Origin: Bacillus sp. V3B
Lineage (GTDB): Bacteria > Bacillota > Bacilli > Bacillales > Cytobacillaceae
Reading direction: 5' to 3'
Length of the DNA: 64,000 bases
NCBI RefSeq assembly: GCF_024494465.1
Contig: NZ_JAETXM010000004.1
Location: forward strand, 186,001-250,000
The notes under the pieces are model-generated. The model saw only the letters and a program-made list of their open reading frames with translations, had not been told where the DNA came from and ran no database searches. The position numbers and the translations under genes are program-made. Shown one piece after another: positions 41,926 through 50,440 of the stretch (position 1 is the stretch's first letter; each line of letters opens with the position of its first letter).

Positions 41926-43600
41926 ATGAAGATTAAAGAAACTTATAAAACAATGTACACGGCAACAGATTTGTTAATGGAATCTCTTTTAGAGGAAAAA
42001 GTAGAAGTTATTTTTTCATCACCTAGTCAAACCCTATCTCCAATACATTCTTCTATTCAAAGATACGAAAGTTTAAAGCCGGTATTCATGAATCATGAGC
42101 AAGCCATTGTACATGCTGCGGATGGATATGCACGAGCAACGGGAAAAGTAGGTGTTGCATTTATTCCTGCAGGCTCTGGAATGACGAATGCAATTACAGG
42201 TATAGCTACGGCTCAAATGGATTCAGTTCCTCAAGTAATTATTACATGCAAAGAAACAGCAAATACGGAATGGGATCACTCTCGTGAAGTGGATACATTT
42301 GGAATGACTATTCCCATTATAAAGTATTACTATCCAGTTTGTGATGTGAAAGAGATTCCAAAGATTGTGAAGGAAGCTTTTAGTGTAGCAATTGAGGGAC
42401 GTCCAAGCCCCGTCATTATTGAACTGCAAGCAGAGATGTTAACCTTTGAAGCTCCTGTTTTTGAAACGAAACGAGAAGAAAAAACAGTGCAAAACCAAGA
42501 AATGAAATTTTCTGCAAAACTTCTCGAACAAGTAAAAAGTGAAATGGTTTCAGCAAAAAAACCAGTTCTTTTTATTGGTGGGGGAGTCAATATTGCTGGA
42601 GCTGCTCCATTCGTAAAGAAACTCGCTGAAAGAGCTCAAATTCCAGTTGTCAGTAGTTTAATGGGGATTGGCGCCTTCCCAAGAAATCATCCGCTTTCCT
42701 TAGGCATGTTAGGGATGCACGGTACATATGCTGCGAACAGAGCAGTTCACCGTTCTGACTTACTTATTTGTCTAGGTGTACGATTTAGCGATCGTGTGAC
42801 GGGTAAAATAAGTGGATTTTCTCCTAAATCACGAAAAATCCATGTTGATATTGATCCTGCTGAAATTAATAAAATTATCCAAGTAGATTTTCCAATTGTA
42901 GGAAACGTGAAAGATTTTTTACAACAAATAAATCCGATTATTATACCTGGGGATACGAAAGAATGGGTAAAAGAAGTATCTACTTGGCAAAGAAAAGTTC
43001 CACGCTATTCGGAGTCAGACTCTAGAAGTGAATTAAAACCACAACAAGTAATCGAGCTGCTTGATCAATATTCAAATAGTAACTGGACAACACCAAATAT
43101 GGACTTCTCATTATTATCAATTCAAGCATTCTCGTTCGTTCATTACATCTGGAGGTCTCGGAACAATGGGATATGGGTTGCCTGCTGCAATTGGAGCTTC
43201 ACTTGCAAATAGAGGGGAAGACGTAATTTGTGTAAGTGGTGATGGAAGTTTTCAAATGAATTTTCAGGAACTTATCACAGTGGCAAAATACCAACTTCCA
43301 ATAAAGATAGCGATTTTAAAAAACAGCTATCTCGGTATGGTTCGGCAATGGCAGGAGATGTTTTATCAAGGTCGTTATTCTTCTGTTAACATTTCTTCTC
43401 CTGATTTTGTCTCATTAGCAGAGGCCTATGGTGTTCAAGCGGTGAGAGCGAATAATCTGACAAATGCAGAGAACGTGATTAAAGAGGCATTTCAAGATCA
43501 TAGACCAGTAATTATGGAATTTGATATTACAGAAGAAGAAAATGTATTCCCAATTGTACCTCCAGGAGCCAATAACATGGAGGCTGTTGTGAAAAAGTGA
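41926..43600 (+). pseudogene. Acetolactate synthase large-subunit-like gene, disrupted
   Basis: The N-terminal frame (to 43212) has the ThDP enzyme start, with catalytic-Glu motif MNHEQAIVHAADGYARATGKVG and the central FAD-type domain. The C-terminal part continues in another frame (43061-43600) with FITSGGLGTMGYGLPAAIGASLANR and the ThDP/Mg motif GDGSFQMNFQEL. Between them the expected TDVGQHQ reads TGQHQ, so two conserved codons are lost as well as the frame. This is a real lesion rather than a one-base sequencing slip. The best start is ATG 41926 after AAAGGAAAGGTGA. Probably non-functional. Confidence 0.8.
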
Positions 43601-43618
43601 TAGTATAGAATTATTGAA

Positions 43619-43659
43619 TAAAACAAAAAGGTATTTATCTCAAATACCTTTTTGTTTTA
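43619..43659 (+). terminator. Terminator after the broken acetolactate synthase gene
   Basis: Near-perfect stem aaaacaaaaaggtattt/aaatacctttttgtttt with a 5-base loop. Confidence 0.9.
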
Positions 43660-43757
43660 AACTGAAGTAACAATCTTTGAAAATAACTTAATGGGATGCT
43701 AATCACATATTCCTTCGTATTCTGAAGATAATATTAATAAAAAGAGGAGGATGGAAA

Positions 43758-44618
43758 ATGACAAAATCTCCAGAAGAACATCAGCAAATCAGTTGCTACA
43801 CTGAATATGATGTGTTAAAACGAGTGATCTTATGTCAACCTGAATATATGACAATTCGTGATGTGATCAATGAAACACAAAAGCATTTTAAAGATGAAGG
43901 AATACATATTGCACGCGCTCTTAAACAGCACAATGAACTAGTTAATACGTTACGTAATTATGATATAGAGGTCATTTTATTTCCTTATCATAAAAAATAT
44001 CCAGAACAAGTATTTACAAGAGATATTGGTTTTACATTAGGGGAAACTATTTTTGTTTCGGATATGGCTAGTGATGTAAGAAAAGGGGAGGAAGACGTTT
44101 TAAAACAATGGTTAGAGGATGAGGGAATATCTTACTACAATATTGTTGGTGATCAAATTGAAGGTGGAGATGTGATTATTGATCAAGATACGATCTATAT
44201 TGGCTTAAGTAACCGGACGAATCAAGATGCAATTAATCATTTACAAGAAATTTTACATACACAATTTGATGTCATAACGATTGATTTTCAAGAAAAATTT
44301 CTACATTTAGATTGTGTATTTAATGTGGTCTCACCAGATATTGCCTTAATTTATCCAAAAGCCTTGAAAAAAGAAGATATTGAACAATTTAAATCTCGTT
44401 ATGAATTAATAGAGGTATCAGAGGAAGAACAATTTACACTTGGAACGAATGTGCTAGGGATTGGAAATAATCGGGTTCTTAGCTTGCCGGTCAATAAAAA
44501 AGTAAACGAACAACTTCGAAAACGTAATTTCGAAGTGATAGAGGTAGATATTACAGAAATTATTAAATCAGGTGGCTCGTTTCGCTGTTGCACATTGCCG
44601 ATCGTAAGAAGTAAGTAA
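43758..44618 (+). CDS. ykgA: Dimethylarginine dimethylaminohydrolase/amidinotransferase family protein (YkgA-like)
   Basis: The 286-residue protein has ribosome binding site AAGAGGAGGATGG. It has the guanidino-modifying fold: YDVLKRVILCQPEYM, FTRDIGFTLGE, QIEGGDVIIDQDTIYIGLSNRTNQ, catalytic His in FLHLDCVFNVV, and catalytic Cys near the end in GGSFRCCTLPI. It would hydrolyse a methylated arginine or related guanidine to citrulline plus amine, in the cytoplasm. Length fits the Bacillus YkgA group. Terminator follows. Confidence 0.88.
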   Translation: MTKSPEEHQQISCYTEYDVLKRVILCQPEYMTIRDVINETQKHFKDEGIHIARALKQHNELVNTLRNYDIEVILFPYHKKYPEQVFTRDIGFTLGETIFVSDMASDVRKGEEDVLKQWLEDEGISYYNIVGDQIEGGDVIIDQDTIYIGLSNRTNQDAINHLQEILHTQFDVITIDFQEKFLHLDCVFNVVSPDIALIYPKALKKEDIEQFKSRYELIEVSEEEQFTLGTNVLGIGNNRVLSLPVNKKVNEQLRKRNFEVIEVDITEIIKSGGSFRCCTLPIVRSK

Positions 44619-44663
44619 AAGACAAAGCCTGCGTGTTTAAAAACATGATATAAGAATAGGATG

Positions 44664-44690
44664 GAGGAACCAAAATAGGTTCCTTATTTT
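44664..44690 (+). terminator. Terminator
   Basis: Stem aggaacc/ggttcct followed by TATTTTGATTTT. Confidence 0.7.
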
Positions 44691-44798
44691 GATTTTATTC
44701 CGATATAATTTTATAAACTTTTTCACTTTTTATTATTCTTATCATCCGTTTTATTTGATATCCTTAATATGAAACAAATAAAAAGTGAGGGATAACAA

Positions 44799-45725
44799 TT
44801 GAAAAAAATTAAAACTGTTTCTTTAGTCGGTCTTGGTGCCATCGGAGCCGCTTATGGAAGTAAGCTTCATGATTCATTAAAAGATTCATTTCAAGTAGTG
44901 GCAGACGAAAAGCGAATCAATAAATATCAGAAAAGCGGGATACAAATAAACAATCAAACATATCATTTTAATTACATAACCCCAGAAACAAAAACTGAAC
45001 CGGTGGATCTTTTGATTTTTGCCGTGAAAAATGCGGAATTACAACAAGCCATCGAGGATGCAAAATATCACGTGGGACCAGATACAATCATTCTTTCTTT
45101 GCTAAATGGTATATCAAGTGAAGAAGAAATATATGCTGCTTACAATAATGAGCATATTCTTTATAGTATGAGTGTCGAAATTGATGCACTCAGAAAAAAT
45201 AACGAAATTAGCTTTACAACTCTTGGGAGAATTGAATATGGTGAAAAGAGTAATTCCTTATCAGAGGATGTCTTAGCTGTCCAAGGTTTATTTGAACGAG
45301 TGGGCATTGACTATAAAATCTCCGACAATATTTCACACACCATGTGGTGGAAGTTTATGATTAATGTCGGAGTTAATCAAACGTCCGCGGTATTAAAGGC
45401 ACCATACGGTGTGTTTCAATTATTACCAATTGCTTATCAATGGGTAGAGTCTGCCATGCGTGAGGTTGTGGCGATATCCGAAAAAGCAGGAATACATTTA
45501 ACAGAAGAAGATGTGAAGAAATTCTGGCCAATTATTAATAATCTTTCTCCTAAAGGAAAAACGTCTATGCTGCAAGATGTTGAAGCTGGTAGAAAAACAG
45601 AAGTTGAATATTTTGCAGGAAAGGTATGTGAATTAGGGGAAACGTATCAAGTAGCTACGCCCGTTAATGACCAACTTTACAAGATGATTCGTATTATTGA
45701 AGAAATGGATAAAGTTGAATTATAA
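44799..45725 (+). CDS. 2-dehydropantoate 2-reductase family protein (ApbA/PanE)
   Basis: The 308-residue protein starts at TTG behind AGTGAGGGATAACAA. The N-terminal Rossmann motif is VSLVGLGAIGAAYGSKL, then FAVKNAELQQAI and LSLLNGISSEEEI. The catalytic-lysine helix is TMWWKFMINVGVNQTSAVLKAPYG, and the C-terminus has SMLQDVEAGRKTEVEYFAGKV (usual TE-ID substrate-binding region). It reduces ketopantoate or a similar 2-keto acid with NADPH. Since many genomes carry PanE-like paralogues, pantothenate synthesis is only one option. Confidence 0.88.
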   Translation: MKKIKTVSLVGLGAIGAAYGSKLHDSLKDSFQVVADEKRINKYQKSGIQINNQTYHFNYITPETKTEPVDLLIFAVKNAELQQAIEDAKYHVGPDTIILSLLNGISSEEEIYAAYNNEHILYSMSVEIDALRKNNEISFTTLGRIEYGEKSNSLSEDVLAVQGLFERVGIDYKISDNISHTMWWKFMINVGVNQTSAVLKAPYGVFQLLPIAYQWVESAMREVVAISEKAGIHLTEEDVKKFWPIINNLSPKGKTSMLQDVEAGRKTEVEYFAGKVCELGETYQVATPVNDQLYKMIRIIEEMDKVEL

Positions 45726-45742
45726 TGTATAAATAAAAAACA

Positions 45743-45785
45743 TGACCCACCGCATCTAATGAACAAAGAAGGTGGGTATTTTTTA
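45743..45785 (+). terminator. Terminator
   Basis: Stem acccacc/ggtgggt with a 19-base loop and a T run, between convergent genes. Confidence 0.8.
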
Positions 45786-45815
45786 TAAAGAAAATACTGT
45801 GCAGTGAGGAGCTGT

Positions 45816-46232
45816 TTATGATGTTCTTACTATATTATAGGTAGAATCTTTATCATTCCATTGAAAAATACCTTCTTGTAATTTTATAGTTGAATCAAAA
45901 GGACAGGGCATTGAACTATTCTCTTGTGAGGGGATACTTTGGTTTTCTATATACTGTTTTTCTAACTGAAGTAAATCGACTTTAGAAGCAATACGAAGAA
46001 TCATCTCTAATGTAATCTCGTTTTCCATTACTCCGTGATTTTTACAAATACAAGATTGAAAACCTTTGTTATATTGAATCATCATAGGTAGATCATGTAT
46101 ACTTGCCACGCCAAAAACATCTTTTATGATGTCGTCATATTTTAACTGACTACCTGTTGCAAAAGTAATCTGTTCTGTTTCAGGATTTTCCAAATAATAA
46201 ATCGTTTCTATTTCATATTCCAAAGAGAACAT
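45816..46232 (-). CDS. Hypothetical protein, about 138 residues
   Basis: Start uncertain: ATG 46268 has no ribosome binding site. ATG 46232 sits directly on GAAGAAAGG, and TTG 46223 has that site at a normal distance. The protein is acidic and soluble (EYEIETIYYLENPETEQITFATGSQLKYDDI, DLPMMIQYNKGFQSCICKNHG). A CIC and one CPFD are present but no clear zinc knot. Family not recognised; single gene convergent with the reductase gene. Confidence 0.5.
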   Translation of the reverse strand: MFSLEYEIETIYYLENPETEQITFATGSQLKYDDIIKDVFGVASIHDLPMMIQYNKGFQSCICKNHGVMENEITLEMILRIASKVDLLQLEKQYIENQSIPSQENSSMPCPFDSTIKLQEGIFQWNDKDSTYNIVRTS

Positions 46233-46521
46233 CCTTTCTTCACCCGTTGTTGTTGACGATAAAAACATGCACTGTTAAAACAAAGTACCCAATTAGTGTT
46301 TCGAAAGTTTTTATCCAATGAACGGCTTCCATCAATCAATAGAGTAAATAGCATTCTTAATTAGATTATAGCATATTTTAGCGATTAGTGTTGTCTTATG
46401 ATGTCGAAATTTGTAACGATCTATGGTTATTTAAGGAAAATGTTTATTTAGAGCTAATGTATTTCACTAATTGAAGTTTAGGCTCATAATAGATGATAAG
46501 TGAAATTAGATGATGAAATAG

Positions 46522-47181
46522 GTGGTAGATATTTATATTTGGTTAAAGTTCATTTCATTTATATGTACAATAGCAGTTATTATCTTTATTATATTTCAAA
46601 CAGATTGGTTTCAAGTAATGAAAAGTGGGGAGTTTGATCTAATTGTAAAAGAAAACCTATTTTTCACTATGATTATTACCTTACTCATAATGATTATTCA
46701 AAATACATTTACCATTATTCCCCTTATTCTTGTTATTACGGTTAATTACACGCTTTTTGGATTTGTAAATGGATTTCTTTGGAGTTGGTTCACAAGTATT
46801 ATTGGAGCTGTCCTTATCTTTATGGGAAGCCGATATCTTTTCCAAGGTTGGATAATAAAGAAAACAAATAAAGAATTACTATCTAAAATAGAAAAGAGCG
46901 GATTATTGTTTGTGTTTCAAGCGAGAATTATGCCATTTATTCCAACAAGCTTGATCAATATTCTTGGTGGAATCAGCTCCATTCACTTTAAATCATTTAT
47001 AATAGGTACCGTATTTGGGAATTTTATTTACTTTTTTCTGTTAACCCTCATCCCAGCTGGGCTCATGATCACTAATTTGAATGATTATATTCTTGAAGGT
47101 GTAATCCTTATGTCTATTGCATTATATTTGATATACAAGAAAAAATGGAAAAGAAAAAAAGAAACAGTTGCTGATAAATAA
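46522..47181 (+). CDS. TVP38/TMEM64 (DedA-like, VTT-domain) membrane protein
   Basis: The 219-residue protein has about six hydrophobic segments. The VTT core is seen in NTFTIIPLILVITVNYTLFGFVNGFLWSWFTSIIGAVLIFMGSR and the conserved FVFQARIMPFIPTSLINILGGISSIHFKSFIIGTVFGNF. Start at GTG 46522 is not well supported, as no clear ribosome binding site lies upstream. Members are thought to scramble or move lipids in membranes. A second member is encoded at 48879 on the other strand. Confidence 0.78.
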   Translation: MVDIYIWLKFISFICTIAVIIFIIFQTDWFQVMKSGEFDLIVKENLFFTMIITLLIMIIQNTFTIIPLILVITVNYTLFGFVNGFLWSWFTSIIGAVLIFMGSRYLFQGWIIKKTNKELLSKIEKSGLLFVFQARIMPFIPTSLINILGGISSIHFKSFIIGTVFGNFIYFFLLTLIPAGLMITNLNDYILEGVILMSIALYLIYKKKWKRKKETVADK

Positions 47182-47248
47182 AAGCACTGAATAGGTTTGT
47201 TATTAGTCTCTTTGCAAATAGCCATTAATCAAAAATGAACAGAGGAAA

Positions 47249-47290
47249 GAAAAACCATCTCTTTATTTATGAAAAAAGATGGTTTTTCTT
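47249..47290. terminator. Bidirectional terminator
   Basis: Stem aaaaaccatct/agatggttttt between convergent genes. Confidence 0.8.
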
Positions 47291-47342
47291 GTAGTTTGGA
47301 CGTGCACATGGAGGAACTCAGTGGAATTTCAACTATTTTTCC

Positions 47343-48485
47343 TTATTTCGTCAAAAAGTTTTCTGTAAAATAGGGTCTTGATTCAGAGTCGAAGGCGACA
47401 CCCACTCCTAATAATTCAAATTTAGTTTGAAGGATATTTTCTCTATGCCCGAGAGAATTCATTAATCCTTCATGAGCAAAAATACTACTCAATTGTCCAG
47501 CCGCAAGATTTTCACCTGCTGTTCGGAATGTAATATTGTCTTCTTCCATCCGATCGAAAGGGGATTGACCTTCGAGATTTGTATGGCCAAAATACTGATT
47601 TAAAGCCATATCTAAACTGTGATCACGGGCTGTTTCTTTCACATGGTTATCCCAAGATAAAGGATGAAGACCATGTTCAACTCTTGCAGCATTGGTCAAG
47701 TCAAATAATTGAAATTCAAATCCTTCTTTTAAAATTTCGCTTCCTTCGGGATAAAACCCATTTTTCTGCTGTTCTAAATCTTCACTTATGATTTGGATCG
47801 CTGTCACCGAATCTTCTTCGTGCTTATCATAAAAAATGGTGACATAACTATCATTGAATTGAAACAAATGATATTCTCCATTATTTTGTATTTGATAGGA
47901 AATAAATCCTTTTTGGATTTCTGTGAGTGGTTCGCTTAGCTGTTCGAGAACTATATCTTTGGGACTGCCAATTGCTATGCCTTGTTTTGAGGAGATCAAG
48001 TCTTGATTTGTATACAATCCATTCACTCGATTATTCTCATCATATGCTACCATGAAAAAATTTTGATAGTCCTCATGATAGGTGTACCAATTTACTCCAT
48101 ATTCATTATGAGTAGAACGTTTAGGCTCACCTGTAAGCTCTTCAACATCCCCTTTTGAATCACCTAACTCAATATTATGAATAGAGAAAGTATGTGAAAC
48201 AGGTTTCTCTAATGCTGGTTTTTCCACTTGAAGAGGTTCCTGTTGGAATTGATCTTTTTCACTGGGATTTAATGTTTGATTCAATTCTTCTAATAGATGA
48301 TCAATCCTTGTTTGTAATGTATCAAGAGCAGATACAACTTCAGGATTTTCTTTCCACGAATTGAAATCCAATTTTATATTCTCATATATAGTGTGGTCTT
48401 TCAAACCTTCTAGTTCTTCTCCAAATATAAACCACCCCATACCAATAAGTAATATAAAAAGCACAAACCTTTTGAATCTCCTCAA
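47343..48485 (-). CDS. CAP-domain protein with CAP-associated domain (YlbC-like)
   Basis: The 380-residue protein has an N-terminal membrane anchor or signal (FKRFVLFILLIGMGWFIF). A helical spacer follows, then a CAP-associated domain (FSIHNIELGDSKGDVEELTGEPKRS ... YGVNWYTYH, NRVNGLYTNQD). The C-terminal SCP/CAP domain has EGFEFQLFDLTNAARVEHGLHPLSWD, QYFGHTNLEGQSPFDRM, AGENLAAGQ and LMNSLGHRENIL. Secreted or membrane-bound; molecular function of these domains is unknown. Ribosome binding site TAGGAGGAAATTTT. Single gene. Confidence 0.88.
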   Translation of the reverse strand: MRRFKRFVLFILLIGMGWFIFGEELEGLKDHTIYENIKLDFNSWKENPEVVSALDTLQTRIDHLLEELNQTLNPSEKDQFQQEPLQVEKPALEKPVSHTFSIHNIELGDSKGDVEELTGEPKRSTHNEYGVNWYTYHEDYQNFFMVAYDENNRVNGLYTNQDLISSKQGIAIGSPKDIVLEQLSEPLTEIQKGFISYQIQNNGEYHLFQFNDSYVTIFYDKHEEDSVTAIQIISEDLEQQKNGFYPEGSEILKEGFEFQLFDLTNAARVEHGLHPLSWDNHVKETARDHSLDMALNQYFGHTNLEGQSPFDRMEEDNITFRTAGENLAAGQLSSIFAHEGLMNSLGHRENILQTKFELLGVGVAFDSESRPYFTENFLTK

Positions 48486-48878
48486 AAAATTTCCTCCTAT
48501 CTAAAAATGATCTCTACTTGACCAGACTTTATGAAAAAAGGCTGGAGATAAGTCGTTCTTTAAATATAAGTTTAACGGTAAGTAAGGTTCTTAATTTCTT
48601 AATATTTAATTTATCATAACTTTTAAGAAAGTGAAGTGCCGCGAGTATTTAAATTGTTTCAGTATATTCATCATAAAATAATAGCTAATAAAAACAAGAA
48701 AAACACTATATTATTTTGTGTTCAACTAAAAAAAGACTATATTTATTTTTTATAATATTATTATGTAAACAAGAGATTACAAATAATACGTACTGACTAA
48801 AACCGGTACGTATTATTTCTCTATTATTAGCAGAGCGGGAACGGATAAGTCTGTGCCAATAGTAAAAATAAAAAGGGT
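48486..48878. other. Gene-free region with a terminator
   Basis: AT-rich, about 390 bases. It must carry the promoter of the CAP-domain gene (reading left). The hairpin at 48781-48818 ends the unit coming from the right. Nothing else recognised. Confidence 0.5.
48781..48818 (-). terminator. Terminator-like hairpin after the second VTT gene
   Basis: 13-bp stem aaataatacgtac/gtacgtattattt, located about 60 bases past the minus-strand gene; the T tract is weak. Confidence 0.6.
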
Positions 48879-49436
48879 TTACTTTTTTCTTTTCCACAGT
48901 AAATAGAAAAAAAGTAGAATGATACTCGCAAAGATCAATCCTATTTTCCATTCGGTTTGTAAGGAAAGAACTTGGGAGACTGAGTACGTTTCCACAACTA
49001 AAGCAGGAATTTTCCCTATAGTACTTGCTGTACTGAAGGCAACCAACCTCATTTTGCTTAAAGCAGCAGTAAGGGTTACAAGGCCAGAAGGTACGAAGGG
49101 GATGATTCTGAGTAGAATCACAATAAAAAATGCGGTCATTGTATCCGCGTTTTTTAACTTTAGCAAAAACTTATTTTCTTTTTGGTTTATTCTTGGTTTA
49201 GATAATAGTTTATGTACACCTTTACGATAAAGAATAAAGCTAATAATTGCTCCTGCTGCTTCACCTATAATTAAGATCGATAGTGCTAGTTTAAAACCAA
49301 AAATATCAACTGTGCCAACTGTGATAAAGGTGCTTGGTAATACTCCTGTAATAGCAACTATGATATTAAGTCCGATACTAATGAGAGCCGTCAAAAAGGG
49401 ATTCGTAGGAATCCAATCAAGTAAGGAATCTTCCAT
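48879..49436 (-). CDS. TVP38/TMEM64 (DedA-like, VTT-domain) membrane protein
   Basis: The 185-residue protein has about five hydrophobic segments. VTT features are ITGVLPSTFITVGTVDIFGFKLALSILIIGEAAGAIISFILYR and FIVILLRIIPFVPSGLVTLTAALSKMRLVAFSTASTIGKIPA. Its ATG immediately follows the TAA of the upstream gene at 49437 (TAAATG), so it is translationally coupled to that unknown protein. Likely a membrane-lipid transport or scramblase-type function. Confidence 0.8.
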   Translation of the reverse strand: MEDSLLDWIPTNPFLTALISIGLNIIVAITGVLPSTFITVGTVDIFGFKLALSILIIGEAAGAIISFILYRKGVHKLLSKPRINQKENKFLLKLKNADTMTAFFIVILLRIIPFVPSGLVTLTAALSKMRLVAFSTASTIGKIPALVVETYSVSQVLSLQTEWKIGLIFASIILLFFYLLWKRKK

Positions 49437-50219
49437 TTAGATTTTCTTTAGTTTAGAGGGGTTATTGATTTTATATGGAACAGGAACTTCCACAATAAAT
49501 GGTGCTTCTACTTCTTTTCCTTTTGGCAATTTCTTTTTCACAATTTTCCCATCAAACTCTATTACCTCACCAGGTTGGAGTTCAAATTTTTTCAATGTTT
49601 TTGAGTGCGAGCACCAAGCAAGTTCCACATCTATTGGATTATCAAGCTGAATAACGACATTTTCTAAAACGACTACTTCATCATTTTCTTCATTGAAGTT
49701 ATTCCAGCTTAAGGCAAACTGCTTAACTGTTGCTGTAAAATGAACTTTTTCTTCCGGTAATTCCAGTTTGGGGAGTCTTTCTTTCTTTTCTTTTGCCTGT
49801 TTTTGATTAGAATTTGCTTTCGGCTTATTTGAGGAAAGACTCTTTTTTGTTTTTTGAGCAGGTGAAGATGGAGTGTGCCTGTTTGTATCAGATATGTTTG
49901 CTTTCATGAAATTTGGAGATTGCATTTCCTTCAGGTAAGCTGGGTGAATACAACTAAGGTTGCCATCTTGAAATTCAATGATAACGGTGTTAAATTCGCT
50001 TGTTACCCCATACACTTCATATCCTTTAATAGTCACAAGACGTTGGTAGGTTCTTTCCTTATACCAAAACTGCTTTTTCACTTCTTTTGTCGTCGATAAC
50101 CCCCATTCCTTAACCTTTTCTGTGTAATGTGAGTCATCTTCGAATAATAAGTACTCTCCATTAGGAGGAAAATAAGTTGTGTTCGTTGAGTCTTCAATAT
50201 GAGGCAATGTTATGGCCAT
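49437..50219 (-). CDS. Hypothetical protein with two domains and a Lys/Ser-rich linker
   Basis: The 260-residue soluble protein has ribosome binding site GAAAGGATGTGGAAGC. An N-terminal domain (residues 1-100, HYTEKVKEWGLSTTKEVKKQFWYKERTY, TSEFNTVIIEFQDGNLSCIHPAYLKEM) is joined by a basic linker (SPAQKTKKSLSSNKPKANSN). A beta-rich C-terminal domain follows (FTATVKQFALSWNNFNEENDEVVVLENVVI...). Family not recognised. Coupling to the VTT protein downstream suggests a shared envelope role. Confidence 0.6.
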   Translation of the reverse strand: MAITLPHIEDSTNTTYFPPNGEYLLFEDDSHYTEKVKEWGLSTTKEVKKQFWYKERTYQRLVTIKGYEVYGVTSEFNTVIIEFQDGNLSCIHPAYLKEMQSPNFMKANISDTNRHTPSSPAQKTKKSLSSNKPKANSNQKQAKEKKERLPKLELPEEKVHFTATVKQFALSWNNFNEENDEVVVLENVVIQLDNPIDVELAWCSHSKTLKKFELQPGEVIEFDGKIVKKKLPKGKEVEAPFIVEVPVPYKINNPSKLKKI

Positions 50220-50440
50220 GCTTCCACATCCTTTCTTGATTATTGTACACTAATCACTGTTCAACTTCGAAATGAAAAAGGCAAATCTATATTTTAAAAT
50301 AAATTTTTTCTAATTGTTATAAGGGTTTATTGTCAGATAAGGAGAATATATTTAGTATGATAGTGATATGGTTATTGTATTAAAGAGAAAAAAGGAAGAC
50401 AAATGATTTGGATTGAAAGTAAATAAAGGAGGACTTTTTT

